Positions 18,034 through 29,000 of a DNA stretch of 64,000 bases are shown in pieces. The DNA is from Streptomyces sp. TG1A-8 (GTDB lineage: Bacteria; Actinomycetota; Actinomycetes; Streptomycetales; Streptomycetaceae). The stretch's first letter is position 1, and each line of letters starts with the position of its first letter. Under the pieces are notes generated by a model. It was given only the letters and a program-made list of their open reading frames with translations, did not search any database and was not told the DNA's origin. The position numbers and the translations under genes are program-made. The stretch is taken from the NCBI RefSeq assembly GCF_030499535.1, contig NZ_JASTLB010000001.1, positions 3,844,001 to 3,908,000 on the forward strand. The letters run 5' to 3'.

Positions 18034-19905
18034 ATGACCGGAATCGGTGCGGAGATGGGCACGCGGGCCGCGCGCTCACGGGCCCTGGCCGTGCTGCGCG
18101 TCCGTGGCCGGGCGCTGGGCGCGGCCGTGCTGCCCGCGGCGGTCGAGGTGGTCCTGCTGACCGGCGGTGCCACCGGCCGGCTCGACGGTCCGGGCTGGGA
18201 CGCCGTCCGCTGGGCCGTGGGCGTGCTCGCCGTGCTCGTGCTGCTGGCCGCCGCGGGGGTGTCCCTGGTCGTGGCCCGCGCCCGTCCGGCCGTGAGCCCG
18301 ACGGTGCGGATCGCGGAGAAGTCGGCGCCGGACCTGTACCGGATGGTGCGCGACCTCGCCGACCGGCTCGACGTCCCGGCGCCCTCGGCCATAGCGCTCA
18401 CCCCGGACTGCGACAGCTGGCTGGAGGACCGCACCCATCCCGCCCACGGCCCGCCCCCGCGGCAGCCGCAGGACGTGACGGCGCTCCCCGGTCCGCCCGC
18501 CTCCCGGCGCGTGCCCGCCGCGCCCGTCCTCGTCATCGGCTCGCCGTTCCTGTGGTGGATGCGCGTCGGCGAGCTGCGCGCGGTCCTCGCCCCGGTCATC
18601 GCCGGTACGGGACCGTCCGCGCACCCGGACATAGCCGCCGCCCGGCGCTTCGTGCGCGGGCTGGACGCGGCGGTGGCCGTCGCCTCCACGCCCGGCCGCT
18701 GCCGGGTGAACCGGGGCGCGTGCGCGGCCCTCGGCTGGGTCGCCCGGCTGCTGCTGCACGGCTGCCGGGAGCACGCGGTGCAGATGGAGCGCGGGGTCGC
18801 CGCGGCGGCGGCCGAACGCGCCCAGACCGTGGACTACGGAACGCGGATCGTCGCCCAGGAGCAGGTCGGCCTCGCCTACGCGGGCTGGGACCGGCTCCTG
18901 ACCAAGGTCGCGCTGCCCGCCTGGCGGATGGGCCGCTGGCCCGCCCGGCTGGACGCGGGCGTCGTGGCCGCGCTCACCGAGCTGTCCCGGCGTGACCGCC
19001 TCGCCGACGGCTTCGCCTCCCGCCTCGGCGAACGCCCCGCCTGCGACCTGCTGGACGAGCCCGGCACGGTGGACGAGGCCGCCTCCCTGCTCGCCGCCCG
19101 CCTCTTCCACGGCGGCCCCGCGGAGTCCGGCCCGGACTGGGCCCCGGTGGACTGGCAGGCGTATCCGGAAGAGGTCGTCGACCGCACCTGGCGCGCCGAC
19201 GCGGCCCGTCTGCACCGCGTCCTGGACGCCCTGGGCGTCCGCCCCGCCCCCGGCCCCGCCGCCCCCGGCCCCGGCGGTGCCACCCTGGCCCGTGTCCTGG
19301 ACCACCTCGCCGAGCCCGGCCCCGCCGGCACGGTCCCACCCCGGACGGCAGCGGGCGCGGCCACCTGGTCCGGCGGGAGCACGCCGGCGGCTGCCGCCGG
19401 GAGCACCGCCACCGGTCCCCCGGACCCCGCCGACCCCGGCGCCGCCCCGTACGACGACGCCGTCCGCGACCCCGCCGGCCCCGGCGAGGACGATCCGGAC
19501 CCCGGTACCGAGCGCAGTGCCGCCGTCGCCGCCCGGCTGAGCGCGGAGCTGGCCCGCGAGGAGGCCTCCGTGCCGAGGGGCGGGACCGGTCCCGGCCAGG
19601 GGCACGACAGCGCCCTGTGGGACGGCGGCGCCCTGCCGCTGTTCCCGCTGCAGCCCCCGCGCACCGCCCGCGACCTGCTCGCCGACCACGTCACGGCGAT
19701 GGTGTGCTGCGCGGCCGTGGACACCGCCGGCGCCACCCCCGCCCTGGACTGGCTCGACGGTCCCACCCTGCTGCTGGACGGCGAGAAGGCCGCCGGTCTG
19801 GGACCCAGGGTCCTCACGCTGATCGAGGAGGGGGACCCCGGCCCCCTGCGCGACTGGCTGGCGGAGTCCGGCATACGCCCGGAGAAACCGGTCCGGCTCG
19901 GCTGA
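18034..19905 (+). CDS. Large membrane protein resembling an M48 peptidase without its HExxH motif
   Basis: 623 residues. Two N-terminal helices (about 30-45 and 60-85) are followed by a domain that tracks the M48/HtpX layout: LYRMVRDLADRLDVPAPSAI, then LVIGSPFLWWMRVGELRAVL. In true M48 enzymes the next residues are AHExxH; here they are APVIAGTG, so zinc ligands are missing. The conserved downstream helix pair and the acidic metal ligand region (RAQTVDYGTRIVAQEQ) are also altered. The last 250 residues are low-complexity Pro/Gly plus a short conserved tail. Inferred to be a non-catalytic relative; the role is unknown. Assignment rests on pattern only. Confidence 0.55.
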   Translation: MTGIGAEMGTRAARSRALAVLRVRGRALGAAVLPAAVEVVLLTGGATGRLDGPGWDAVRWAVGVLAVLVLLAAAGVSLVVARARPAVSPTVRIAEKSAPDLYRMVRDLADRLDVPAPSAIALTPDCDSWLEDRTHPAHGPPPRQPQDVTALPGPPASRRVPAAPVLVIGSPFLWWMRVGELRAVLAPVIAGTGPSAHPDIAAARRFVRGLDAAVAVASTPGRCRVNRGACAALGWVARLLLHGCREHAVQMERGVAAAAAERAQTVDYGTRIVAQEQVGLAYAGWDRLLTKVALPAWRMGRWPARLDAGVVAALTELSRRDRLADGFASRLGERPACDLLDEPGTVDEAASLLAARLFHGGPAESGPDWAPVDWQAYPEEVVDRTWRADAARLHRVLDALGVRPAPGPAAPGPGGATLARVLDHLAEPGPAGTVPPRTAAGAATWSGGSTPAAAAGSTATGPPDPADPGAAPYDDAVRDPAGPGEDDPDPGTERSAAVAARLSAELAREEASVPRGGTGPGQGHDSALWDGGALPLFPLQPPRTARDLLADHVTAMVCCAAVDTAGATPALDWLDGPTLLLDGEKAAGLGPRVLTLIEEGDPGPLRDWLAESGIRPEKPVRLG

Positions 19906-20148
19906 CCGCCCCGCCCCGCCCCGCCCCGCCTCGGCTCCCCCGTCCCGGCCCCCGCCCCGGCCGGTCCTCGGCCCCGCCCCCGCCGTGATACCGGAGCAAC
20001 GTCTTCTACTTCAGGCTGTTTCATGACGAACAGTGACCGGAACCGTACGTTGTGTGATGTGCTGGGATCGACCACGCACATGGCAAGGGCATACGACGGC
20101 GACCGAGCGCGCCGGGACGGCACGGGGGTACGAGGGAGGGGAGCGACC

Positions 20149-21642
20149 ATGGCACCGGAGCACATCCGCCGCTGGGAGTCCGGAGCACTCGCGCACGCCG
20201 TCACGGACCCCTTCGGCCTGGGACCGGTCCCCTGGCTGCGCGGCAGCGAGACCTACTTCGACGACACGGGGCACGCCGTGCCCTGGTACGTCGATCCCGT
20301 GCCGCCGCCGGCCCGCCGGAACGCGCGCGTGCCCGCACCCCGCTCCTCCGCGCCGGGTCCCCGCTCGGCCGACGACGTGCACCGCCAGATCAAGGGGTTC
20401 ACCTCCACCGGAGCGGTCGCGCCCGGCGGGGCGATCGACTTCCACGTCACGGTGGACCCGCCGCAGCAGTTCGGCGTGGACGTCTACCGGATCGGACACT
20501 ACGGCGGCGACGGAGCCGCCAAGGTCACCACCAGCCCCCGGCTCTCCGGCATGGTCCAGCCCCCGCCGCTGATCGCCGGCCGCACGGTCTCCTGCCACCA
20601 CTGGTGGCTGTCCTGGCGCCTCCAGGTGCCCTCCCACTGGAGCGTCGGCGCCTACGTGGCCGTCCTGACCACCGCCGACGGCCACCGCTCCCACGTGCCG
20701 TTCACGGTCCGCGACGACCGCCCGGCCGACCTGCTCCTGCTGCTGCCCGACCTCACCTGGCAGGCGTACAACCTCTACCCGGAGGACGGCCGCACCGGCG
20801 CCAGCCTCTCCCATGCCTGGGACGAGGAGGGCCGGCTGCTCGGCGAGGCCGACGCGGCGGCCACGGTCTCCTTCGACCGCCCGTACGCGGGCGCGGGCCT
20901 GCCCCCGCACGTCGGCCACGCCTACGACGTCATCCGCTGGGCCGAGCGCTACGGCTACGACCTCGCCTACGCCGAGGCCCGCGACCTGCACGCCGGCCGG
21001 ATCGACCCGACCCGCTACCGGGGCCTGGTCTTCCCCGGCCACGACGAGTACTGGTCGGTGCCGATGCGCCGCGCCGTCGAGGACGCCCGCGACCGGGGCA
21101 CCTCGCTGGTCTTCCTCTCCGCCAACACCATGTACTGGCGCGTGGAACTGGCCCCGTCCCCCTCCGGCGTGCCCGACCGCCTGCTGACCTGCCGCAAGCG
21201 CAAGGGCCCCGGAAGACCGGTGCTGTGGCGGGAGGCCGACCGACCCGAACAGCAACTGATCGGCATCCAGTACGCGGGCCGGGTGCCCGAGCCGCACCCG
21301 CTGGTCGTCCGCAACGCGGACCACTGGCTGTGGGACGCGACGGGCGCGCACGAGGGCGACGGGATCGAGGGGCTGGTCGCCGGCGAGGCCGACCGCTACT
21401 TCCCGCGCGCCCCGCTGCCCGGGCACGACGAGCGCGTCCTGCTCGCCCACTCCCCGTACACCGACGACGACGGCGTCCTGCGCCACCAGGAGACCTCCCT
21501 GTACCGCGCGCCCTCCGGCGCGTGGGTCTTCGCCTCCGGCACCTTCGCCTGGTCCCCGGCCCTGGACCGCCCCGGCCACGTGGACCCCCGCGTCCAGCGG
21601 GCGACGGCGAACCTGCTGGACCGCATCTGCAAGCGGGACTGA
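20149..21642 (+). CDS. N,N-dimethylformamidase beta-subunit-like protein
   Basis: 497 residues from ATG 20149, chosen over the upstream frame because GGGAGGGGAG precedes it. The sequence has an N-terminal beta-rich region (GVDVYRIGHYGGDGAAKV) and the long C-terminal domain with LTWQAYNLYPEDG, GHDEYWSVPMRRAVEDA and NTMYWRVE that typify DmfA2-like proteins of actinomycetes. The founding enzyme hydrolyses dimethylformamide at an iron site; whether this relative does so cannot be told. No signal peptide. It stands alone between the M48-like gene and purC. Confidence 0.75.
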   Translation: MAPEHIRRWESGALAHAVTDPFGLGPVPWLRGSETYFDDTGHAVPWYVDPVPPPARRNARVPAPRSSAPGPRSADDVHRQIKGFTSTGAVAPGGAIDFHVTVDPPQQFGVDVYRIGHYGGDGAAKVTTSPRLSGMVQPPPLIAGRTVSCHHWWLSWRLQVPSHWSVGAYVAVLTTADGHRSHVPFTVRDDRPADLLLLLPDLTWQAYNLYPEDGRTGASLSHAWDEEGRLLGEADAAATVSFDRPYAGAGLPPHVGHAYDVIRWAERYGYDLAYAEARDLHAGRIDPTRYRGLVFPGHDEYWSVPMRRAVEDARDRGTSLVFLSANTMYWRVELAPSPSGVPDRLLTCRKRKGPGRPVLWREADRPEQQLIGIQYAGRVPEPHPLVVRNADHWLWDATGAHEGDGIEGLVAGEADRYFPRAPLPGHDERVLLAHSPYTDDDGVLRHQETSLYRAPSGAWVFASGTFAWSPALDRPGHVDPRVQRATANLLDRICKRD

Positions 21643-21735
21643 CCGGGCGCCCCGGGCCCCGCCCCACCCGCTGTCCGGGACCGGCGGCCCCTGCGGGAGA
21701 ATCGGGGCACTTGGACAGAACCCCGGGGAGGAACC

Positions 21736-22635
21736 GTGTCCGGATTCGTGGAAAAGCCCCAGCCGATCGAGGTTCCGGGTCTGGTGCACCTGCACACCGG
21801 GAAGGTGCGCGACCTGTACCGGAACGAGGCCGGTGACCTCGTGATGGTCGCCAGCGACCGCATCTCCGCCTACGACTGGGTGCTGCCCACGGAGATCCCC
21901 GACAAGGGCCGGGTGCTCACCCAGCTCTCCCTGTGGTGGTTCGACCAGCTGCGCGACCTGGTCCCCCACCACGTGATCGGCACGGAGGTCCCCGAGGGCG
22001 CCCCCGCCGACTGGGCGGGCCGCACGCTGGTCTGCAAGTCCCTGGACATGGTCCCGGTGGAGTGCGTGGCCCGCGGCTACCTCACGGGCTCGGGCTTGGT
22101 CGAGTACAACGCGTCCCGCACGGTCTGCGGCCTCGCCCTGCCCGAAGGACTCGTCGACGGCTCGGAGCTGCCCGGTCCGATCTTCACCCCGGCCACCAAG
22201 GCCGAGGTCGGCGAGCACGACGAGAACGTCTCCTACGAGGAGGTGGCCCGCCAGGTCGGCGCGGAGACCGCGGCCCAGCTGCGCCAGGCGACCCTCGGGG
22301 TGTACTCCCGGGCCCGGGACATCGCCCGGGATCGCGGGATCGTCCTGGCGGACACCAAGTTCGAGTTCGGCTTCGAGGGGGGCGCGCTCGTCCTCGCCGA
22401 CGAGGTGCTCACCCCGGACTCCTCGCGCTTCTGGCCGGCCGACCAGTGGCAGCCGGGCCGGACCCAGCCGTCGTACGACAAGCAGTTCGTCCGCGATTGG
22501 CTGACCTCCGCCGCGTCGGGCTGGGACCGCGGGAGCGAGCAGCCCCCGCCGGCACTGCCGCAGGAGGTCGTGGAGGCGACCCGGGCGAAGTACGTGGAGG
22601 CGTACGAGCGGCTGACGGGCCTCGGCTGGAGCTGA
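21736..22635 (+). CDS. purC: Phosphoribosylaminoimidazole-succinocarboxamide synthase
   Basis: 299 residues from GTG 21736 (GGGGAGGA upstream). SAICAR synthetase hallmarks: GKVRDLYR, SDRISAYDWVLPTEIPDKG, RGYLTGSGLVEY and DTKFEFGF. Joins aspartate to CAIR in step 8 of purine synthesis. This is the longer actinobacterial form. A hairpin follows 13 bp after the stop. Confidence 0.97.
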   Translation: MSGFVEKPQPIEVPGLVHLHTGKVRDLYRNEAGDLVMVASDRISAYDWVLPTEIPDKGRVLTQLSLWWFDQLRDLVPHHVIGTEVPEGAPADWAGRTLVCKSLDMVPVECVARGYLTGSGLVEYNASRTVCGLALPEGLVDGSELPGPIFTPATKAEVGEHDENVSYEEVARQVGAETAAQLRQATLGVYSRARDIARDRGIVLADTKFEFGFEGGALVLADEVLTPDSSRFWPADQWQPGRTQPSYDKQFVRDWLTSAASGWDRGSEQPPPALPQEVVEATRAKYVEAYERLTGLGWS

Positions 22636-22648
22636 GGCGGACACGAGG

Positions 22649-22675
22649 AAGGCCCCGGTCACCGACCGGGGCCTT
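22649..22675. terminator. Bidirectional terminator between purC and tRNA-Gly
   Basis: Perfect 12-bp stem AAGGCCCCGGTC / GACCGGGGCCTT with loop ACC, placed to stop both purC and the convergent tRNA-Gly. Confidence 0.85.
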
Positions 22676-22686
22676 CGCTCCTTCGG

Positions 22687-22759
22687 AGCGGACGACGAGG
22701 CTCGAACTCGCGACCTCAACCTTGGCAAGGTTGCGCTCTACCAACTGAGCTACGTCCGC
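22687..22759 (-). tRNA. tRNA-Gly (GCC), copy 1
   Basis: 73 nt: acceptor GCGGACG/CGTCCGC, D-arm GTAGCTCAGTTGGTAGAGC, anticodon GCC in CTTGCCAA, T-loop GTTCGAGCC. Its whole sequence is repeated at 22966-23038. No CCA is encoded. Confidence 0.95.
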
Positions 22760-22930
22760 GTTGCGCCGTGGCGCGAGAGCAACTATAGCAACCCCTCCGG
22801 GGTGCGGTGACCGTGCGAGGGGCGCGGGAGCCCGGCGGCGGACCCGTCGGCCGGACGTCCGGGCGGTCGGCTCGTGCCCCTCACGGTCCGTCCGGGTGCT
22901 CCGAACGGCCCGCCGGACGGGAACGTGGGA

Positions 22931-22957
22931 AGACCCCGGTCCACTGGACCGGGGTCT
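22931..22957 (-). terminator. Terminator of the second tRNA-Gly (GCC)
   Basis: Perfect 12-bp stem AGACCCCGGTCC / GGACCGGGGTCT with loop ACT, nine bases beyond the tRNA 3' end. Confidence 0.8.
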
Positions 22958-22965
22958 CGTTCCCG

Positions 22966-23038
22966 AGCGGACGACGAGGCTCGAACTCGCGACCTCAACC
23001 TTGGCAAGGTTGCGCTCTACCAACTGAGCTACGTCCGC
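22966..23038 (-). tRNA. tRNA-Gly (GCC), copy 2
   Basis: Identical in sequence to 22687-22759. The two copies have separate hairpins, so each appears to be its own transcription unit. Confidence 0.95.
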
Positions 23039-23120
23039 ATTGCCCCCGACCGGCTCCCACCGATCGGTGCGGGCACCAGCCTACCCGATCCACGAAAGTG
23101 GTCGTGACCGGCGGTGCCAG

Positions 23121-23192
23121 AGCGGGTGACAGGAATTGCACACTGCGCCTTCCCCCTGGAAGGGGGATGTTCTACTACTGAACTACACCCGC
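23121..23192 (-). tRNA. tRNA-Gly (TCC)
   Basis: 72 nt: acceptor GCGGGTG/CACCCGC, anticodon TCC in the CTTCCAG loop closed by five C-G pairs, T-loop TGCAATTCC. It decodes GGA/GGG, complementing the GCC copies beside it. Confidence 0.94.
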
Positions 23193-23372
23193 ACGCCGTC
23201 CGTGGGATCCGGCCTTCCGGCCTCGCCCCTCGGCGTGCTCCAGACATTAGCTGATCAGCGGGGGGGTTGCGCAAGTCGGCTGTTCCGCGGCCCGGTCGGC
23301 GCCGCGGACGGCGGCCGGGCCGGCGGCCCCCAGGGTCCGTCGGCGGACCCTGGGAGCTGCCCCTCGCGGGCC

Positions 23373-23690
23373 TCATTGCGCGGCGCTGAACGCCTCGTAG
23401 ACCTTCTTCGGGATGCGTCCGCGTGCGGGCACGTCCATCTTGTTCGCCTGGGCCCAGGCCCGGACGGCCGCCGGGTCGGGGGCGACCTCGGTCTGCCGGT
23501 ACGCCCTGCCGGACCGCGACCGCTTGCGGCCGGCCTCCACGTAGGGCGCGAGCGCCTTGCGCAGTTTCTCGGCGTTGGTTTCGTTCAGGTCGATCTCGTA
23601 CGACTTCCCGTCGAGTCCGAAGGCGATCGTCTCCGCCGCTTCCGAGCCGTCGATGTCGTCAAAGAGAGTGACCACGACTTTTTGCGCCAC
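23373..23690 (-). CDS. lsr2: Lsr2 nucleoid-associated protein
   Basis: 105 residues. N-terminal dimerisation domain MAQKVVVTLFDDIDGSEA, a charged linker (GRKRSRSGRAYRQTE) and a C-terminal DNA-binding domain (AVRAWAQANKMDVPARGRIP) carrying the RGR minor-groove hook. Lsr2 is the actinobacterial counterpart of H-NS, coating AT-rich and horizontally acquired DNA and silencing it. It is divergent from purS across a relatively AT-rich 312-bp gap. Confidence 0.97.
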   Translation of the reverse strand: MAQKVVVTLFDDIDGSEAAETIAFGLDGKSYEIDLNETNAEKLRKALAPYVEAGRKRSRSGRAYRQTEVAPDPAAVRAWAQANKMDVPARGRIPKKVYEAFSAAQ

Positions 23691-24002
23691 GAATATCGGT
23701 CCCTTCGTGCGGCACGTCGGTCCAGCTCGGCTGCGATGACGTGCCGAGTATCGGCTATTGCCAATTCATTTGTACAGTGTCCGGCAATGCAAAGTGCAGC
23801 CCGACCGAATCCCTCCGCGTGTCCCCACCGCAATAGGGGACGCGGACGGATCGGTCGAACTTTCCCAGAACTTTTCGCGACGGTACCCGCTTGTCGCACG
23901 ATCGTGATGCGGATCACGTAGTTTCCTCCAAATCTACCCGCGTAGAAATTTTGTGCGGGTAGTCTGAAGGGACCTGCTCAGCACCACACACCGGGAGTGC
24001 CA
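23691..24002. promoter_or_regulatory. Divergent lsr2/purS regulatory region with an operator-like inverted repeat
   Basis: 312 bp, clearly AT-richer than its flanks around 23740-23800 and 23925-23960. CTACCCGC (23934-23941) and its reverse complement GCGGGTAG (23955-23962) are 13 bases apart; TAGTCT (23960-23965) inside the right arm could be the purS -10 box. This would let a regulator block the purSQL promoter. No regulator candidate is encoded beside it. Confidence 0.5.
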
Positions 24003-24275
24003 GTGGCACGCGTCGTAGTCGACGTCATGCTCAAGCCGGAGATCCTCGACCCCCAGGGCCAGGCGGTCCAGCGTGCGCTGCCGCGCCTGGGTTTCGAGGG
24101 GATCTCCGACGTCCGTCAGGGAAAGCGATTTGAACTGGAAGTCGACGGGCCGGTCGACGAGGCGGCGCTCGCCCGCATCCATGATCTCGCGGAATCCTTC
24201 CTCGCCAACACCGTGATCGAGGACTTCACCGTCAAGGTGGAGGAGACCGCCGAAGTCGCGGAGGCGGCGAAGTGA
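24003..24275 (+). CDS. purS: Phosphoribosylformylglycinamidine synthase subunit PurS
   Basis: 90 residues from GTG 24003 (GGGAG eight bases upstream; an in-frame GTG at 23997 is less well placed). [23 protein letters not shown] and the VRQGKRFEL strand are diagnostic. PurS bridges PurL and PurQ in the FGAM synthase complex. Its stop overlaps the purQ start by four bases. Confidence 0.96.
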   Translation: MARVVVDVMLKPEILDPQGQAVQRALPRLGFEGISDVRQGKRFELEVDGPVDEAALARIHDLAESFLANTVIEDFTVKVEETAEVAEAAK

Positions 24276-24948
24276 CCGCCCGTATTGGCGTCGTCACTTT
24301 CCCCGGCAGCCTCGACGACCGGGATACGCGGCGCGCGATCCGTATCGCCGGGGCCGAGCCCGTCGCCTTGTGGCACAAGGACAAGGACCTCAAGCAGGTC
24401 GACGCCGTGGTCCTGTGCGGCGGTTTCTCCTACGGCGACTACCTGCGGGCCGGCGCCATCGCCCGCTTCTCGCCGGTGATGGAGCCCCTCATCGAGCAGG
24501 CGAGGGCCGGACTGCCGGTCCTCGGCATCTGCAACGGCTTCCAGATCCTCACCGAGGCCCACCTGCTCCCGGGCGCGATGCTCGGCAACGACCACCTCCA
24601 CTTCATCTGCCGCGACCAGAGGCTGCGGGTGGAGAACGCGGAGACGTCCTGGACCAGCGACTACAGCGCCGGCCAGGAGATCAGCATCCCGCTCAAGAAC
24701 ATGGACGGCCGCTACGTCGCGGACCGGTACACGCTCGACGAACTGGAGGGCGAGGGCCGGGTCGCCTTCCGGTACCTGGACCTCAACCCCAACGGCTCGC
24801 TCAACGACATCGCCGGCATCACCAACGAGGCCGGGAACGTCGTCGGCCTGATGCCGCACCCCGAGCACGCCGTCGAGCCGCTCGTCGGTACCGGCCGTAC
24901 CGACGGGCTCCCGTTCTTCACCTCGATCCTCAAGAAGCTGGTCAACGC

Positions 24949-24952
<4 letters not shown>
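24272..24952 (+). CDS. purQ: Phosphoribosylformylglycinamidine synthase, glutaminase subunit
   Basis: 226 residues. Class I glutamine amidotransferase with nucleophile Cys in GICNGFQIL and the His/Glu pair in [12 protein letters not shown]. Supplies ammonia to PurL. Overlaps purS by four and purL by four bases, so all three are translationally coupled. Confidence 0.97.
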
Positions 24953-27207
<2,255 letters not shown>

Positions 27208-27220
27208 GCGCCGGCGTGCC

Positions 27221-27264
27221 CGGGGAGAAGGCCCCGCCCGGGTCCGGGCGGGGCCTTCTCCCCG
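27221..27264 (+). terminator. Strong terminator after purSQL
   Basis: Perfect 20-bp stem (27221-27240 and 27245-27264) with loop GGTC, 13 bases after the purL stop. No T-run follows. Confidence 0.88.
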
Positions 27265-27484
27265 CGCGCCCCGTGCCGCCCCGCGCGCCGGCCCTCCGGT
27301 CGTCCACCGGCCGCGCACCGGGGCCGTTCACGCCGGCCCTCCGGTCGCGGGTCGTCCCCCCCGTCGCGGGTCGCGCCCCGCGGCGCGGCGAGGGGGCCGG
27401 TGGTGCCCCGGGCGCGCCCGCGCGCCTTCGCCCCGGTGGAGGACGGCCTGAAGGACCACGCGGTCAAGGCATAGGGTCGCTGCC

Positions 27485-28282
27485 ATGCCCACGGCCAGGA
27501 GACGCGCCCGCAGTTACGACCCCGCCAGGACCCGCGCGGCGGTCCTCGCCCAGTTCGGCCACGTACGGCAGGCCGTGCGCGGCCTGTCCGCCGAGCAGCT
27601 GGCCCTGCCCACGCGGCTCGGCGAGTGGACCGTGCGGGACCTCGTCGCGCACGTCGGCATGGCGCTGACGGCCGTCCACCGGGCCCTGGACCTCCCGGCG
27701 CCGCCGAAGCAGGACGTCCGGGTGGTCGACTGGCCCTTCGCCACCGCAGCCGACTCGGCGGCCATCGACGCCTTCACCCGGAACCTCGCCGCCGCCCACC
27801 CCGACCCCGACGCCCACCTCGCCGGCGTCGAGGAGGACCTGCGCGCGCTGCTCGCCGCCCACCCCGGCGGCCGGCTGCTGCGGACCAGCGCGGGCGCGCT
27901 GCCGCTGGACGACTACCTCGTCACCCGCACCGTCGAACTCGTCGTGCACGCCGACGACCTCGCCGCCGCCGTGCCCGGCCTGGAAGTGCCCCACGACCGC
28001 CAGGCCCTCGCCGCCGCCACCCGGCTGCTCGCCGACGCCCTCGCCGTGAAGGCGCCCGGCGGCTCCACCGAGGTGCGCGTGCCGCCGTACGCCGTCGTGC
28101 AGTGCGTCCAGGGGCCCCGGCACACCCGGGGCACCCCGCCCAACGTCGTGGAGACCGACCCGCTGACCTGGGTCCGGCTCGCCACCGGTCGGGTGACCTG
28201 GAAGGACGCGGTGGCTGCGGCGAAGGTCAGCGCGAGCGGGGAGCGGGCCGACCTCGGGGACCTGCTGCCGCTGATGGCGTAG
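27485..28282 (+). CDS. Maleylpyruvate-isomerase-family (MDMPI N) protein with SCP-like C-terminus
   Basis: 265 residues. The N-terminal helical bundle has the DinB/MDMPI signature [18 protein letters not shown], and [19 protein letters not shown] is the second conserved helix; the last 70 residues resemble the bacterial sterol-carrier-like domain. Members are thought to use mycothiol or to bind metal, but this subgroup is uncharacterised. TAGGGT (27472-27477) is seven bases before the ATG with no ribosome-binding site, suggesting leaderless translation. Confidence 0.8.
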   Translation: MPTARRRARSYDPARTRAAVLAQFGHVRQAVRGLSAEQLALPTRLGEWTVRDLVAHVGMALTAVHRALDLPAPPKQDVRVVDWPFATAADSAAIDAFTRNLAAAHPDPDAHLAGVEEDLRALLAAHPGGRLLRTSAGALPLDDYLVTRTVELVVHADDLAAAVPGLEVPHDRQALAAATRLLADALAVKAPGGSTEVRVPPYAVVQCVQGPRHTRGTPPNVVETDPLTWVRLATGRVTWKDAVAAAKVSASGERADLGDLLPLMA

Positions 28283-28342
28283 CGCGGACCCGGGGGCGGC
28301 GGGCGTGCGGAACCGGTGCCCGCCGCGGCACGTCGAACCCCC

Positions 28343-28798
28343 ATGAACCGGTACGAGCAACGCATGATCCTGACGGTGGCCGCCGCACTCGTCCCGTTCG
28401 CGGTGGCCTGCGGCGGTGAGGCGGCGGGCGGCGGTCCGGCCGCCGCCCGGCCACCGGTGACGGGCGTCGACTGGAAGGTCGACAGCGTCACCGCCGACGG
28501 CACGACCCACCACGCCCCCGCCACCGCCCGCCTGCGCGTCGACGAGGACGGCGGGGCGGCGGGCAACCTCGGCTGCAACCACTTCAGCGCACGGGCCACC
28601 GTGCACGGCGACCGGATCACCTTCGGCGCCCTCCGGACCACCAAGATGGCCTGCGACCGAGCCCGCATGGCCTTCGAACGGGCCCTCGCCCGGACCCTCG
28701 ACGGCCGGACGCTCACCATCGCCGCCGGGGACGGCGGGCTGACCCTCACCGCCGGCCGCGACGACCTCGTCCGCCTCACCCGCGGCGCGCCCGGATGA
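28343..28798 (+). CDS. META-domain lipoprotein (HslJ-like)
   Basis: 151 residues. Signal sequence with a lipobox ending at FAVAC, then a short linker and a META domain (VDWKVDSVTADG, GNLGCNHFSARATV, RTTKMACDRARMAFE). The paired cysteines are usual for the family. Related HslJ proteins are heat- or antibiotic-responsive envelope factors; the exact role here is unknown. It starts 60 bp after the MDMPI gene and could be co-transcribed. Confidence 0.85.
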   Translation: MNRYEQRMILTVAAALVPFAVACGGEAAGGGPAAARPPVTGVDWKVDSVTADGTTHHAPATARLRVDEDGGAAGNLGCNHFSARATVHGDRITFGALRTTKMACDRARMAFERALARTLDGRTLTIAAGDGGLTLTAGRDDLVRLTRGAPG

Positions 28799-28987
28799 TG
28801 TGCGACACCTCACTCGCACCCTTCGCGAACGGCCTCCCGGGCCACTTCCCACCGCCTGTCCGGACGCCGGTCCGGACCCGTTCGCAAAGCTCTCACCTGC
28901 ACGGACGTAGAACCCACCCAGGTGATCCACCCGGCCTGATCCGGACCGGGCGCGCATCCCCAATTCGGACCAGTGGTCGATCTCGCC

Positions 28988-29000
28988 TACACTCGGAGAC
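28988..29000 (+). promoter_or_regulatory. -10 element giving a leaderless purF transcript
   Basis: TACACT at 28988-28993 lies seven bases before the GTG start of purF, the spacing seen in leaderless actinomycete genes, and no ribosome-binding site is present. Confidence 0.5.

Noticed and set aside
22687..23192. Possible tRNA-anchored integrative element at the tRNA-Gly cluster
   Set aside because: No integrase or attachment-site duplication; the repeat is explained by duplicated tRNA genes each with its own terminator.
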